DNA from: Microbacterium sp. BLY
GTDB lineage: Bacteria > Actinomycetota > Actinomycetes > Actinomycetales > Microbacteriaceae
Reading direction: 5' to 3'
Length of the DNA stretch: 64,000 bases
NCBI RefSeq assembly: GCF_017939615.1
Contig: NZ_JAGKSR010000001.1
Coordinates: forward strand, 1,674,001 to 1,738,000
This document shows positions 17,514 to 24,507 of the stretch, piece after piece. The notes beneath the pieces were generated by a model. The model made no database searches, was not told the origin of the DNA, and saw only the letters and a list, made by a program, of their open reading frames with translations. Positions within the stretch are counted from its first letter, which is position 1, and every line of letters begins with the position of its first letter. The translations under genes were made by a program, and so were the position numbers.

Positions 17514-17535
17514 TGGAAAAAATTTCCACTGGAAA
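17514..17535. promoter_or_regulatory. Three-half-site TGGAAA operator candidate
   Basis: Half-site TGGAAA occurs at 17514-17519, inverted at 17523-17528 and direct again at 17530-17535. This gives one perfect palindrome with a 3-bp centre overlapping another with a 1-bp centre. It sits 18-39 bp upstream of the glycosyl-hydrolase start codon, just before its ribosome site, where a bound repressor would block transcription. Regulator unknown. Confidence 0.4.
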
Positions 17536-17602
17536 GGGGTGAACTGAAACTCTATGTCTTTCGCATCGCCGGGTGAAGTGCGCAAAGAAAGTTCTGGACG
17601 GA

Positions 17603-17629
17603 TGTCGATATCCGGTGTTCCCGTTCGAC
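17603..17629 (+). promoter_or_regulatory. ECF42-like promoter of the YCII-sigma operon
   Basis: TGTCGA (17603-17608), 17-bp spacer, CGAC (17626-17629), 50 bp upstream of the YCII gene start. As I recall, ECF42 sigma factors recognise TGTCGA at -35 with a CG(A/T)C-type -10, which would make this autoregulatory. An inverted TGTCGA at 17646-17651 may face the divergent hydrolase. Confidence 0.5.
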
Positions 17630-17679
17630 GTCTGTGGTGAGAGGGTCGACACACGGCCCTTCGGAACAAGGAGAACATC

Positions 17680-18108
17680 ATGAAGTTCATGCTCATCATG
17701 CGCGCGACGGACGACGCGGTGGCCGCCTACAAGGAGATGCCCTTCGAGCAGGTCATCGAGGCCATGGGCCGGTACAACGAGTCAATGATGAAGGCGGGCG
17801 TCCTCGTCGCCGGAGAGGGCCTGACCGACGCGGCGGAGGGCTTCGTCGTCGACTTCAGCGCCGAGAAGCCGCTCCTCACCGACGGCCCCTACGGCGAGAC
17901 GAAGGAGCTCTTCAACGGCTTCTGGATCATCGAGGTGTCGTCGCGCGAAGAGGCCGCGGAATGGGCGAGTCGGGCCCCGCTGGGCCCGGGCTCCTTCCTC
18001 GAGGTGCGCCGGGTGACGGGTCCCGACGACTTCCCGGCCGACAACGAGTGGATCGAGAAGGAGGCGGGTTGGCGGGAGGAGCAGGCCCGCCGCGCCGAGC
18101 AGGCGTGA
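17680..18108 (+). CDS. YCII/DGPF-domain protein linked to ECF sigma factor
   Basis: 142 aa YciI-like ferredoxin-fold protein. Seen: MKFMLIMRA start, a TDGPYGETKE motif (the DGPF signature) near 67-76, and a charged helical tail. These proteins are the conserved partners of ECF42-group sigma factors; their biochemical role is unknown. ATG 17680 has AAGGAGAA at about 17668-17675. The stop overlaps the GTG start of the sigma gene by 4 bp, so the two are coupled. Confidence 0.88.
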   Translation: MKFMLIMRATDDAVAAYKEMPFEQVIEAMGRYNESMMKAGVLVAGEGLTDAAEGFVVDFSAEKPLLTDGPYGETKELFNGFWIIEVSSREEAAEWASRAPLGPGSFLEVRRVTGPDDFPADNEWIEKEAGWREEQARRAEQA

Positions 18109-19418
18109 CGCCGGCACCCCTGATGACTCTGCCCGAAGACCCCGCGACGGCCCCCGCCGACTCCGCGAAGGAGGCGGCCGAGCGGGCCGTCGCGGCGGTG
18201 TGGCGCATCGAGTCCGCGCGCATCGTCGGGACGCTGATCCGTCTCGTGGGCGACTTCGGCCTGGCCGAGGATCTCGCCCAGGAAGCCCTGGTCGACGCGC
18301 TGCGGCAGTGGCCGGTCGAGGGGGTCCCGCGCAACGCGGCAGCCTGGCTGACCGCCGTCGCGAAGCGCAAGGCCGTGGATGGCTGGCGGCGTCGCGAGCG
18401 CGGGAACGAGCACCTCGCGCTGCTCGCGCACGACCTCGAGCAGCAGCAGGCGGACGCCCCGGATCTCCTGTGGGATCCGGACGCCGTGGACGACGATGTG
18501 CTGCGACTCCTCTTCATCGCGTGCCATCCCGTGCTCTCCCGGGAGGCTCAGGTCGCGCTCACGCTGCGGGTGGTCGGCGGCTTGTCGAGTGAGGAGATCG
18601 CGCGCGCGTTCCTCGTGCCCACGGCGACCGTGCAGCAGCGGATCGTCCGTGCGAAGAAGACGCTCGCCGCGGCCCGGGCGCCGTTCGAGGTTCCGCCGCG
18701 CGAGGATCGCACGGCCCGCCTCGGCGGTGTCCTCGCGGTGCTGTACCTCATCTTCAACGAGGCGCATGCCGCGAGCAGCGGTCCGGACTGGATGCGACCC
18801 GAGCTGAGCGACGAGGCGATCCGGCTCGGCCGGATGCTGACGGCGCTGCTGCCGCGGGAGCCGGAGGTGCACGGTCTGCTCGCCCTGATGGAGCTCACGG
18901 CGGCGCGCTTCCCGGCCCGGGTCGACGCGGACGGGGAGCCGGTGCTCCTGGCCGATCAGGACCGTCGCCGGTGGGACCGCGGCCGCATCATTCGCGGGCG
19001 CGCGGCCTTGGCGCGCGCGGATGGTCTCGGTCGCGGCCGTGGCGCGTACGGTCTCCAGGCCGCGATCGCCGAGTGCCATGCCCTCGCTCCGTCCGTCGCG
19101 GAGACCGACTGGGACCGGATCGTCGTCCTCTACGAGGCTCTCGGGCGGATCGCCCCATCACCCGTGGTCGAACTGAACCGCGCGGCGGCGGTGGCGATGG
19201 CGACCGGTCCCGCCTCGGCCTTGCGCCTGCTCGACGAGGTGGCGGCGTCCGGCGCGCTGCGCGGATACCACCTGCTGCCGGCGACCCGCGGCGAACTGCT
19301 GCGGCGGCTCGGACGCGAGGACGAGGCGCGCAGCGAGTTCGCGGTGGCCGCGGGACTGGCGGGCAACGATCGCGAGCGCGCCCTCCTGGAACGCAAGTCC
19401 CAGGGCGCGGCGACCTGA
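18105..19418 (+). CDS. ECF42-type RNA polymerase sigma factor with C-terminal TPR-like extension
   Basis: 437 aa from GTG 18105; ATG 18123 is an alternative. Sigma-70 region 2 around residues 35-105 (AEDLAQEALVDAL, then WLTAVAKRKAVDGWRR) and region 4 about 135-190 (LRVVGGLSSEEIARAFLVPTATVQQRIVRAK). A helical extension of more than 200 residues follows, with YLIFNEAHA and tetratricopeptide-like helices near 330-430. No anti-sigma gene is adjacent. In ECF42 factors the extension replaces the anti-sigma partner in control. Overlaps the YCII gene. Confidence 0.88.
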   Translation: MTPAPLMTLPEDPATAPADSAKEAAERAVAAVWRIESARIVGTLIRLVGDFGLAEDLAQEALVDALRQWPVEGVPRNAAAWLTAVAKRKAVDGWRRRERGNEHLALLAHDLEQQQADAPDLLWDPDAVDDDVLRLLFIACHPVLSREAQVALTLRVVGGLSSEEIARAFLVPTATVQQRIVRAKKTLAAARAPFEVPPREDRTARLGGVLAVLYLIFNEAHAASSGPDWMRPELSDEAIRLGRMLTALLPREPEVHGLLALMELTAARFPARVDADGEPVLLADQDRRRWDRGRIIRGRAALARADGLGRGRGAYGLQAAIAECHALAPSVAETDWDRIVVLYEALGRIAPSPVVELNRAAAVAMATGPASALRLLDEVAASGALRGYHLLPATRGELLRRLGREDEARSEFAVAAGLAGNDRERALLERKSQGAAT

Positions 19419-19442
19419 CGGGGTGTGAAAAGGAAGACCCGC

Positions 19443-19472
19443 CCCTCACGGATGCTCTCGCAGCCGTGAGGG
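19443..19472. terminator. Bidirectional hairpin terminator
   Basis: Perfect 9-bp stem CCCTCACGG (19443-19451) with CCGTGAGGG (19464-19472), between the convergent sigma factor and GlsB-like genes. Confidence 0.55.
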
Positions 19473-19514
19473 ACGGGCGTGGGTGACGCGCAGGCGCGTC
19501 GAGTGGGGTCTGCG

Positions 19515-19787
19515 TCAGTCGTTGACCCGCTGACCGCGGCCCGCGATGAGGCCGTAGATCAGCAGCACGATGATCGAACCGCCGATGGCGAGGAGCCAGG
19601 TCCCGAGGTCCCAGAACTCCGTGAGCGGACGGTTGAGGATCAGGCTGCCGAGCCAGCCTCCGAGCAGGGCGCCGACGACGCCCAACAGCAGGGTGATGAA
19701 CCATCCGCCGCCCTGCTTTCCGGGCAGGATCAGCTTCGCGATGGCTCCGGCGATGAGGCCGAGGAGAAGAAAGCCGAGAAAACTCAT
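19515..19787 (-). CDS. GlsB/YeaQ/YmgE-type stress membrane protein
   Basis: 90 aa, almost entirely three glycine-rich transmembrane helices (about 3-20, 28-50 and 60-82) with a LILPGKQGGGW loop typical of the transglycosylase-associated/GlsB family. Members are general-stress membrane proteins of uncertain function. Start ATG 19787 has a good AAGGAG 6-11 nt upstream on the minus strand. A strong hairpin (19808-19827) lies just upstream. Confidence 0.85.
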   Translation of the reverse strand: MSFLGFLLLGLIAGAIAKLILPGKQGGGWFITLLLGVVGALLGGWLGSLILNRPLTEFWDLGTWLLAIGGSIIVLLIYGLIAGRGQRVND

Positions 19788-19807
19788 GGTCAGCTCCTTG
19801 CGTCAAG

Positions 19808-19827
19808 AGCCCCGGGGTGCCGGGGCT
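19808..19827. terminator. Short strong hairpin upstream of the GlsB-like gene
   Basis: 8-bp stem AGCCCCGG/CCGGGGCT with a 4-nt loop. It lies between the GlsB-like start and the upstream Bax-inhibitor terminator on the same strand. It could be a second terminator or a leader structure. Confidence 0.35.
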
Positions 19828-19899
19828 TCGTGACACCCACTGTGCCCGCTCGCCGGATCGCGTGCCAACCCCTTGCGCGCTCCCTCCCGGATATGGCAA

Positions 19900-19929
19900 G
19901 AGGCCCGCCTCCGAAGGGAGACGGGCCTC
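19900..19929. terminator. Hairpin terminator downstream of the Bax-inhibitor-like gene
   Basis: 8-bp stem GAGGCCCG (19900-19907) with CGGGCCTC (19922-19929), 18 nt past the minus-strand stop codon. Confidence 0.55.
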
Positions 19930-19946
19930 GTGTGCGCGCTGTCGCG

Positions 19947-20867
19947 TCAGTTGTTGCCGCGGGCGATCGCGATGATCCGGAGGATCTCGACGTACAGCCA
20001 GACGACGGTGACCATGATGCCGAAGGCGCCGAGCCAGCCGTACTTGCGCGGAGCGCCGTTGCGGACGCCCTGCTGGATCTGGTCGAAGTCGAGCACCAGA
20101 GAGTAGGCCGCCATGATCACGACGAGGACGCCGATGATGAGACCGAGCGGGATGCCCATGATCTCGGCGCTGAAGAGACCGAACGCGTTGGTGTTGATCC
20201 CGGTCCACATGAGGACGAGGTTCAGGAGCGAGAAGACCAGGTAGCCGATCATCGCGATCATGAAGATCTTGGTCGCCTTCTTCGAGGCGCGGATCTTGCC
20301 GCTCGCGAAGAGGGCGAGGGTCACGCCGACGACCGAGATCGTCGCGAGCGTCGCCTGGAAGACGATGCCGGGCCAGCGGACCTCGAAGAACGCCGAGATA
20401 CCGCCGATGAAGAGTCCCTCGAAGGCCGCGTAGGCGAAGATCAGCGCGGGGCGGACCTTCTTGCGCGACGTGAAGGTGATGACCATCGCGAGCACGAAGC
20501 CGCCGAGCGCGCCGAGTGCCCACGGCAGCACGTTGACGGCGGCCGGGTTGTAGGGGTCGTAGCGGGGCACGTCGAGGCCCCCGAGCGTCAGCACCCAGCC
20601 GACGGCGGCGGTGACGAGGAGGATGCCGAACAGGCCGGCGGTCTTCCACACCGTGTCCTCGACGGACATCCGATCGGTCTCGATGGCGCCGGCGGCCGGG
20701 GCGGCGTACATGCCCTCGAGCTGCGCGTTGGCGGCGGCATCCATCGCACCGTGCTGGAACGACGCGGCCTGGGCACCCTGAGCAGCCTGGGGCGCACCCG
20801 GGTACGTCGCGACGTTGCGCGGGTCCTGCTGCTGGAAAGCAGGATTGTTGAAAGCGAAGTTGCTCAT
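19947..20867 (-). CDS. Bax inhibitor-1/YccA family membrane protein
   Basis: 306 aa. A disordered Ala/Gln-rich cytoplasmic N-terminus (1-70) is followed by seven hydrophobic helices and a final GPI-less tail ending in ARGNN. Seen: SLVLDFDQIQQGV in the sixth-helix region, where the family keeps its D-D pH/calcium-sensing pair. Family members are cation-leak channel-like proteins; the bacterial role is poorly defined. Start ATG 20867 has GTGAGG upstream. Monocistronic, with its own terminator. Confidence 0.87.
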   Translation of the reverse strand: MSNFAFNNPAFQQQDPRNVATYPGAPQAAQGAQAASFQHGAMDAAANAQLEGMYAAPAAGAIETDRMSVEDTVWKTAGLFGILLVTAAVGWVLTLGGLDVPRYDPYNPAAVNVLPWALGALGGFVLAMVITFTSRKKVRPALIFAYAAFEGLFIGGISAFFEVRWPGIVFQATLATISVVGVTLALFASGKIRASKKATKIFMIAMIGYLVFSLLNLVLMWTGINTNAFGLFSAEIMGIPLGLIIGVLVVIMAAYSLVLDFDQIQQGVRNGAPRKYGWLGAFGIMVTVVWLYVEILRIIAIARGNN

Positions 20868-20946
20868 CGGTGGGCCTCACTCCAAAAGGGGGGTCGTAGG
20901 TCGCTTTCCTCCACGATACCCGCGTGGCGACACTCCCGGGGTGCCT

Positions 20947-20952
20947 TACGCT
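20947..20952 (+). promoter_or_regulatory. -10 box of leaderless promoter (phosphodiesterase)
   Basis: TACGCT, then 6 nt, then GTG 20959; this spacing decides the start among three in-frame GTGs (20941, 20953, 20959). Confidence 0.5.
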
Positions 20953-20958
20953 GTGAGC

Positions 20959-21945
20959 GTGCCCAGCAAATCCCCGCTCGTCATCGGGCATCGCGGCGCT
21001 CCCGGGTACCGCCCGGAGCACACCCGTTCGTCGTACGAGCTCGCTCTCGCGATGGGGGTCGACGCCGTCGAGCCGGATGTGGTCGCCACCAAGGACGGCG
21101 TCCTGGTCGTGCGGCACGAGAACGAGATCTCCGGCACCACGGACGTCGCCGATCGACCGGAGTTCGCTGATCGCCGGACGACCCGGCAGGTCGACGGCGC
21201 GGCACTGACCGGCTGGTTCACGGAGGACTTCACCTGGGCGGAGCTGTCCACGCTGCGGTGTCGGGAGCGGCTGCCGAAGCTGCGGGCGTCCAGCGCGTCG
21301 TTCGACGGCACCGAGCCGATGCTGCGGCTGCGCGACGTCCTCGACCTCGTGCGCGCGGCCGCGGTCGCGCAGGGCCGGGACATCGGCGTCGTCCTCGAGG
21401 TCAAGCACGCCACGCACTTCGCGCGCATCGGGCTCGACCTCGCGCCCCTCATCGCGCAGGAGCTGCGGGACGCCCGGTGGGCTGAGGGGGAGCTGCCGCT
21501 GATCGTGGAGAGCTTCGAGTCGACCGTGCTCGGGCGGCTCCGTGCCGAGGGCATCGTCGCGAGCTTCGTGTACCTCATCGAGGCGGCGGGGCACCCGTAC
21601 GACCTCCTCGTCGCCGAGGGGTCGGAAGCGCTGAGCTATCCGGAGACGGTGGCCCCCGCCAACCTCGACCGCCTGGTCGGGCAGGTCGAGGGGATCAGCG
21701 TCGACAAGAAGATGCTGCTCGTGCCGGGGACGACCCTGGTCGCCGATGCGCATGCCCGGGGCCTGACCGTCTTCACCTGGACGTGCCGTCCCGAGAACGC
21801 GTTCCTCGCCGCGCCGTTCCGCCGGCCGGGAGGCAAGCGCGCGTTCGGCGACTACGCAGGGGAATGGGACGTGATCGCCCGGCAGGGCGTGGACGGCGTG
21901 TTCGTCGACCACCCCGACCTCGGCATCGCGTTCTTCCGGGGCTGA
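20959..21945 (+). CDS. Glycerophosphodiester phosphodiesterase
   Basis: 328 aa GDPD-type TIM barrel. Seen: GHRGAPGYRPEHT near the start (catalytic His and RPEHT), the EPDVVATKDGVLVVRHE block with metal-binding Glu/Asp and second catalytic His, EVKH in the middle and VFTWT near the end. Hydrolyses glycerophosphodiesters to glycerol-3-phosphate and an alcohol. No signal peptide, so cytoplasmic. GTG 20959 chosen by leaderless -10 spacing. Confidence 0.88.
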   Translation: MPSKSPLVIGHRGAPGYRPEHTRSSYELALAMGVDAVEPDVVATKDGVLVVRHENEISGTTDVADRPEFADRRTTRQVDGAALTGWFTEDFTWAELSTLRCRERLPKLRASSASFDGTEPMLRLRDVLDLVRAAAVAQGRDIGVVLEVKHATHFARIGLDLAPLIAQELRDARWAEGELPLIVESFESTVLGRLRAEGIVASFVYLIEAAGHPYDLLVAEGSEALSYPETVAPANLDRLVGQVEGISVDKKMLLVPGTTLVADAHARGLTVFTWTCRPENAFLAAPFRRPGGKRAFGDYAGEWDVIARQGVDGVFVDHPDLGIAFFRG

Positions 21946-21955
21946 ACCGGCGCGA

Positions 21956-22354
21956 TCAGAGCGTGCGATCGAACGCGCCCTGACGAGTGGAGACGATCTC
22001 CTTGCCGAGGGGCATGAGCGAGACCGGCACCATCTTGAAGTCGGCGATGCCCATCGGGATGCCGATGATCGTGATGCACAGCGCCAGGCCCGACACGATG
22101 TGACCGAGGGCGAGCCACCATCCGGCGAGGATGACCCAGAGCACGTTGCCGAGGAACGACCCGACGCCGGCCGTCGGCTTGCTGACGACCTCGCGGCCGA
22201 ACGGCCAGATGGCGTAGGCGGCGATGCGGAACGAGGCGATCGCCCACGGGATCGTGATGATCGGGATGCACAGCAGGATGCCGGCCAGGACGTAGCCGAG
22301 GAAGAGCGCCCAGCCCGCGAGGATGACCCAGATGATGTTGAGGATCGTGCGCAT
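21956..22354 (-). CDS. YccF domain membrane protein
   Basis: 132 aa with two tandem YccF repeats, each containing NxxWVILAGWWLALGH-type helices and CI(I/T)IIGIP motifs, and FPGKEIV-like LGKEIV near the end. Small inner-membrane proteins of unknown function. Convergent with the phosphodiesterase, 10 bp apart. Start ATG 22354; no convincing ribosome site is visible, so it may be leaderless. Confidence 0.85.
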   Translation of the reverse strand: MRTILNIIWVILAGWALFLGYVLAGILLCIPIITIPWAIASFRIAAYAIWPFGREVVSKPTAGVGSFLGNVLWVILAGWWLALGHIVSGLALCITIIGIPMGIADFKMVPVSLMPLGKEIVSTRQGAFDRTL

Positions 22355-22431
22355 ACAGCGATTGTGTCACCCGTGGGGCGGCGCGGCTGGGGATCAGCCC
22401 CGAGGTCCCCGGTGCCGATGCCGCGCGATGC

Positions 22432-22437
22432 CAGACT
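22432..22437 (+). promoter_or_regulatory. -10-like box of leaderless promoter (ABC ATPase)
   Basis: CAGACT, then 6 nt, then ATG 22444. Confidence 0.35.
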
Positions 22438-22443
22438 GACCGC

Positions 22444-23424
22444 ATGACCGGAATAGTGGTGGACGACGTCAGCAGAGCGTTCGGGGACGTGCAGGCCGTG
22501 CGAGGGGCCACCCTGCGCGCCGAGGCGGGGAGGGTGACGGGCCTCGTCGGTCCGAACGGGGCGGGCAAGACGACCCTGCTGCTCATGCTCGCCAGCCTGC
22601 TCGCTCCCGACAGCGGCACGATCCGGATCGGCGGCGTCGACCCCGAGGCCGATCCGCTCGCCGCCCGGAGGGTGCTGGGGTGGATGCCCGACGCGCTCGG
22701 CGCCTGGCCATCGCTCACGGCACGCGAGACGATCGTCACCACGGCACGGCTCTACGGGATCGCGCGGCCGGACGCGGAGCGGCGCGCGCAGCACCTCCTC
22801 GGCCTCGTCGGCCTCGGCGAGCTCGCGGACTCCGCGGCGAAGGTGCTCTCACGCGGCCAGAAGCAGAAGCTCGGCCTCGCCCGGGCGCTCGTCCACGACC
22901 CGCAGGTCCTGCTGCTCGACGAGCCGGCATCGGGTCTCGACCCCGAGGCCCGCGTACAGCTGCGGGTGCTGCTGCGACGCTTCGCGGCCGAGGGACGCAC
23001 CGTCCTGATCTCCAGTCACGTGCTGTCCGAGCTCGAGGAGGTCGTCGACGACGCCGTGTTCCTCGTCGGCGGATCCGTCGTGGACGCCGCGCCGGCACAG
23101 AGCACCATCCGGGCCTGGCGGGTGCGGCTCGCCGGCGCCACCCCGGAGCGCCTGAATGCGGACACCTGGCAGGTCGCCTCCGCGCTCGGGCTCGCCCCCG
23201 AGGCCCTCGCCGTGGATCGCGGTGCCGTCCTCGTCGGCTTCGCGGGGGAGGACGCCGCCGCGCAGTCGCTGCGTCACCTCGTGGAGGCCGGCCTTCCGGT
23301 GGCGGAGTTCGCCCCCGCGCAGAGCGACCTGGAGCACACGTTCCTCGCGCTGCGGCACCCGGCGGCGCCCGACCCGACGACACCGCCGCCTGCGGCATCC
23401 CACGGAACGGAGGCGGGCGCATGA
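22444..23424 (+). CDS. ABC transporter ATP-binding protein
   Basis: 326 aa. Walker A GPNGAGKT (37-44), signature LSRGQKQKLGLARAL near 137-150, Walker B LLLDEPASGLD near 155-165, H-loop SSHVLSE near 190. The C-terminal 100 residues are a variable domain, as in CcmA/NatA/DrrA-type exporters. The stop overlaps the start of the permease by 4 bp, so they form one exporter. Substrate unknown. Confidence 0.9.
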   Translation: MTGIVVDDVSRAFGDVQAVRGATLRAEAGRVTGLVGPNGAGKTTLLLMLASLLAPDSGTIRIGGVDPEADPLAARRVLGWMPDALGAWPSLTARETIVTTARLYGIARPDAERRAQHLLGLVGLGELADSAAKVLSRGQKQKLGLARALVHDPQVLLLDEPASGLDPEARVQLRVLLRRFAAEGRTVLISSHVLSELEEVVDDAVFLVGGSVVDAAPAQSTIRAWRVRLAGATPERLNADTWQVASALGLAPEALAVDRGAVLVGFAGEDAAAQSLRHLVEAGLPVAEFAPAQSDLEHTFLALRHPAAPDPTTPPPAASHGTEAGA

Positions 23425-24437
23425 GCCTCGCGAACATCAGCGTCATCGCGCGCCTCGAACTGACGCAGCGGCTGCGGAGCGTCGGCTGGTACGTGCTCCT
23501 CGGCGTCTTCGCCCTGGTGCTCCTCGGGGCCACCGGCCTGTCCTTCGCCGTGTACTCCTGGGGCGACGCGGTCGGTGCCGGCGTCTCCTCCATCGTCCTC
23601 AACATCGTCCTGCTGCTCGTCGTCCTCGTCTCGCCCACCCTCAGCGGAAACGCGATCAACGGCGACCGCGAGGCCGCGACGCTCGCACCGATCCAGGTCA
23701 CGGCGGCGTCGACCGGCGACATCATGCTCGGCAAGCTGCTCGCCGCGATCGCGACGGGCGGCGCCTTCCTCCTCGTGGCCCTCCCGTTCCTGGCGGTGTC
23801 GCTGCTGGGCGGCGGGACCGCCCCGGGTGCGCTGTTCGTGGCGCTGCTGATCCTCGCCGCGGAGATCGTGATCGTCGCCGCCATCGGTGTGGGACTGAGC
23901 GGCCTCATCGCCCGGCCGCTCTTCTCCGTCGCGACGACCTACCTCGTGGTCTCGGCGCTCGTCATCGGGACGCTCATCGTCTTCGCACTGGGCGGCATGG
24001 CCGTGCGCAGCGAGGCCACGACCTACAGCCGACCCTACGACAGCAACGGCAACGTGGACTGCGAGAGCTGGGACTCCTACACCTACCAGGCTCCGCGGTT
24101 CGACCTCGTGTGGTGGGCGCTCGCCGCCAACCCGTTCGTCGTGCTCGCCGACGCGACCCCCACCGAGTTCAGCGACGCGGGGTACCCGCTGGATCTGTAC
24201 GGGCAGATCAAGTTCGGCGTCCGCAGCGCACAGCTCTCCCCGCTGGAGCAGCGCTGGGACGACTGTGATCCGGACAGCACGTCGCGGACGGCCGAGCAGG
24301 TGATCGATGAGACCGTGCCGAGCTGGTTCGTGGGTCTCGGAGTGCAGGTGGTGCTGGCCGGGTCGCTGTTCGCCGGGGCCTGGGCCCGCACGCGGACGCC
24401 GGCGCGGCAGCTGCCTCCCGGCACACGCATCGCCTGA
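23421..24437 (+). CDS. ABC transporter permease (ABC-2-like)
   Basis: 338 aa from ATG 23421, overlapping the ATPase stop. About six hydrophobic segments; a NAINGDREAATLAPIQVT cytoplasmic motif near 72-90, typical of NatB/ABC-2 permeases (here xxGDRExxTL). A large extracytoplasmic loop (about 195-290) contains two cysteines. Partner of the upstream ATPase; direction probably export. Substrate not predictable. Confidence 0.85.
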   Translation: MSLANISVIARLELTQRLRSVGWYVLLGVFALVLLGATGLSFAVYSWGDAVGAGVSSIVLNIVLLLVVLVSPTLSGNAINGDREAATLAPIQVTAASTGDIMLGKLLAAIATGGAFLLVALPFLAVSLLGGGTAPGALFVALLILAAEIVIVAAIGVGLSGLIARPLFSVATTYLVVSALVIGTLIVFALGGMAVRSEATTYSRPYDSNGNVDCESWDSYTYQAPRFDLVWWALAANPFVVLADATPTEFSDAGYPLDLYGQIKFGVRSAQLSPLEQRWDDCDPDSTSRTAEQVIDETVPSWFVGLGVQVVLAGSLFAGAWARTRTPARQLPPGTRIA

Positions 24438-24507
24438 CGGGGCGGGAGGGCCCGCCCCCGGAGCCGGGGACCGCGATGTCGGTGCCGCCGCCTAGACTCG
24501 AGAGGTC

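Noticed and set aside
18988-22794. A minus-strand open frame of about 1268 codons spanning several genes
   Set aside because: Runs out of frame through the GlsB-like, Bax-inhibitor-like, YccF and opposite-strand genes; no coherent protein.
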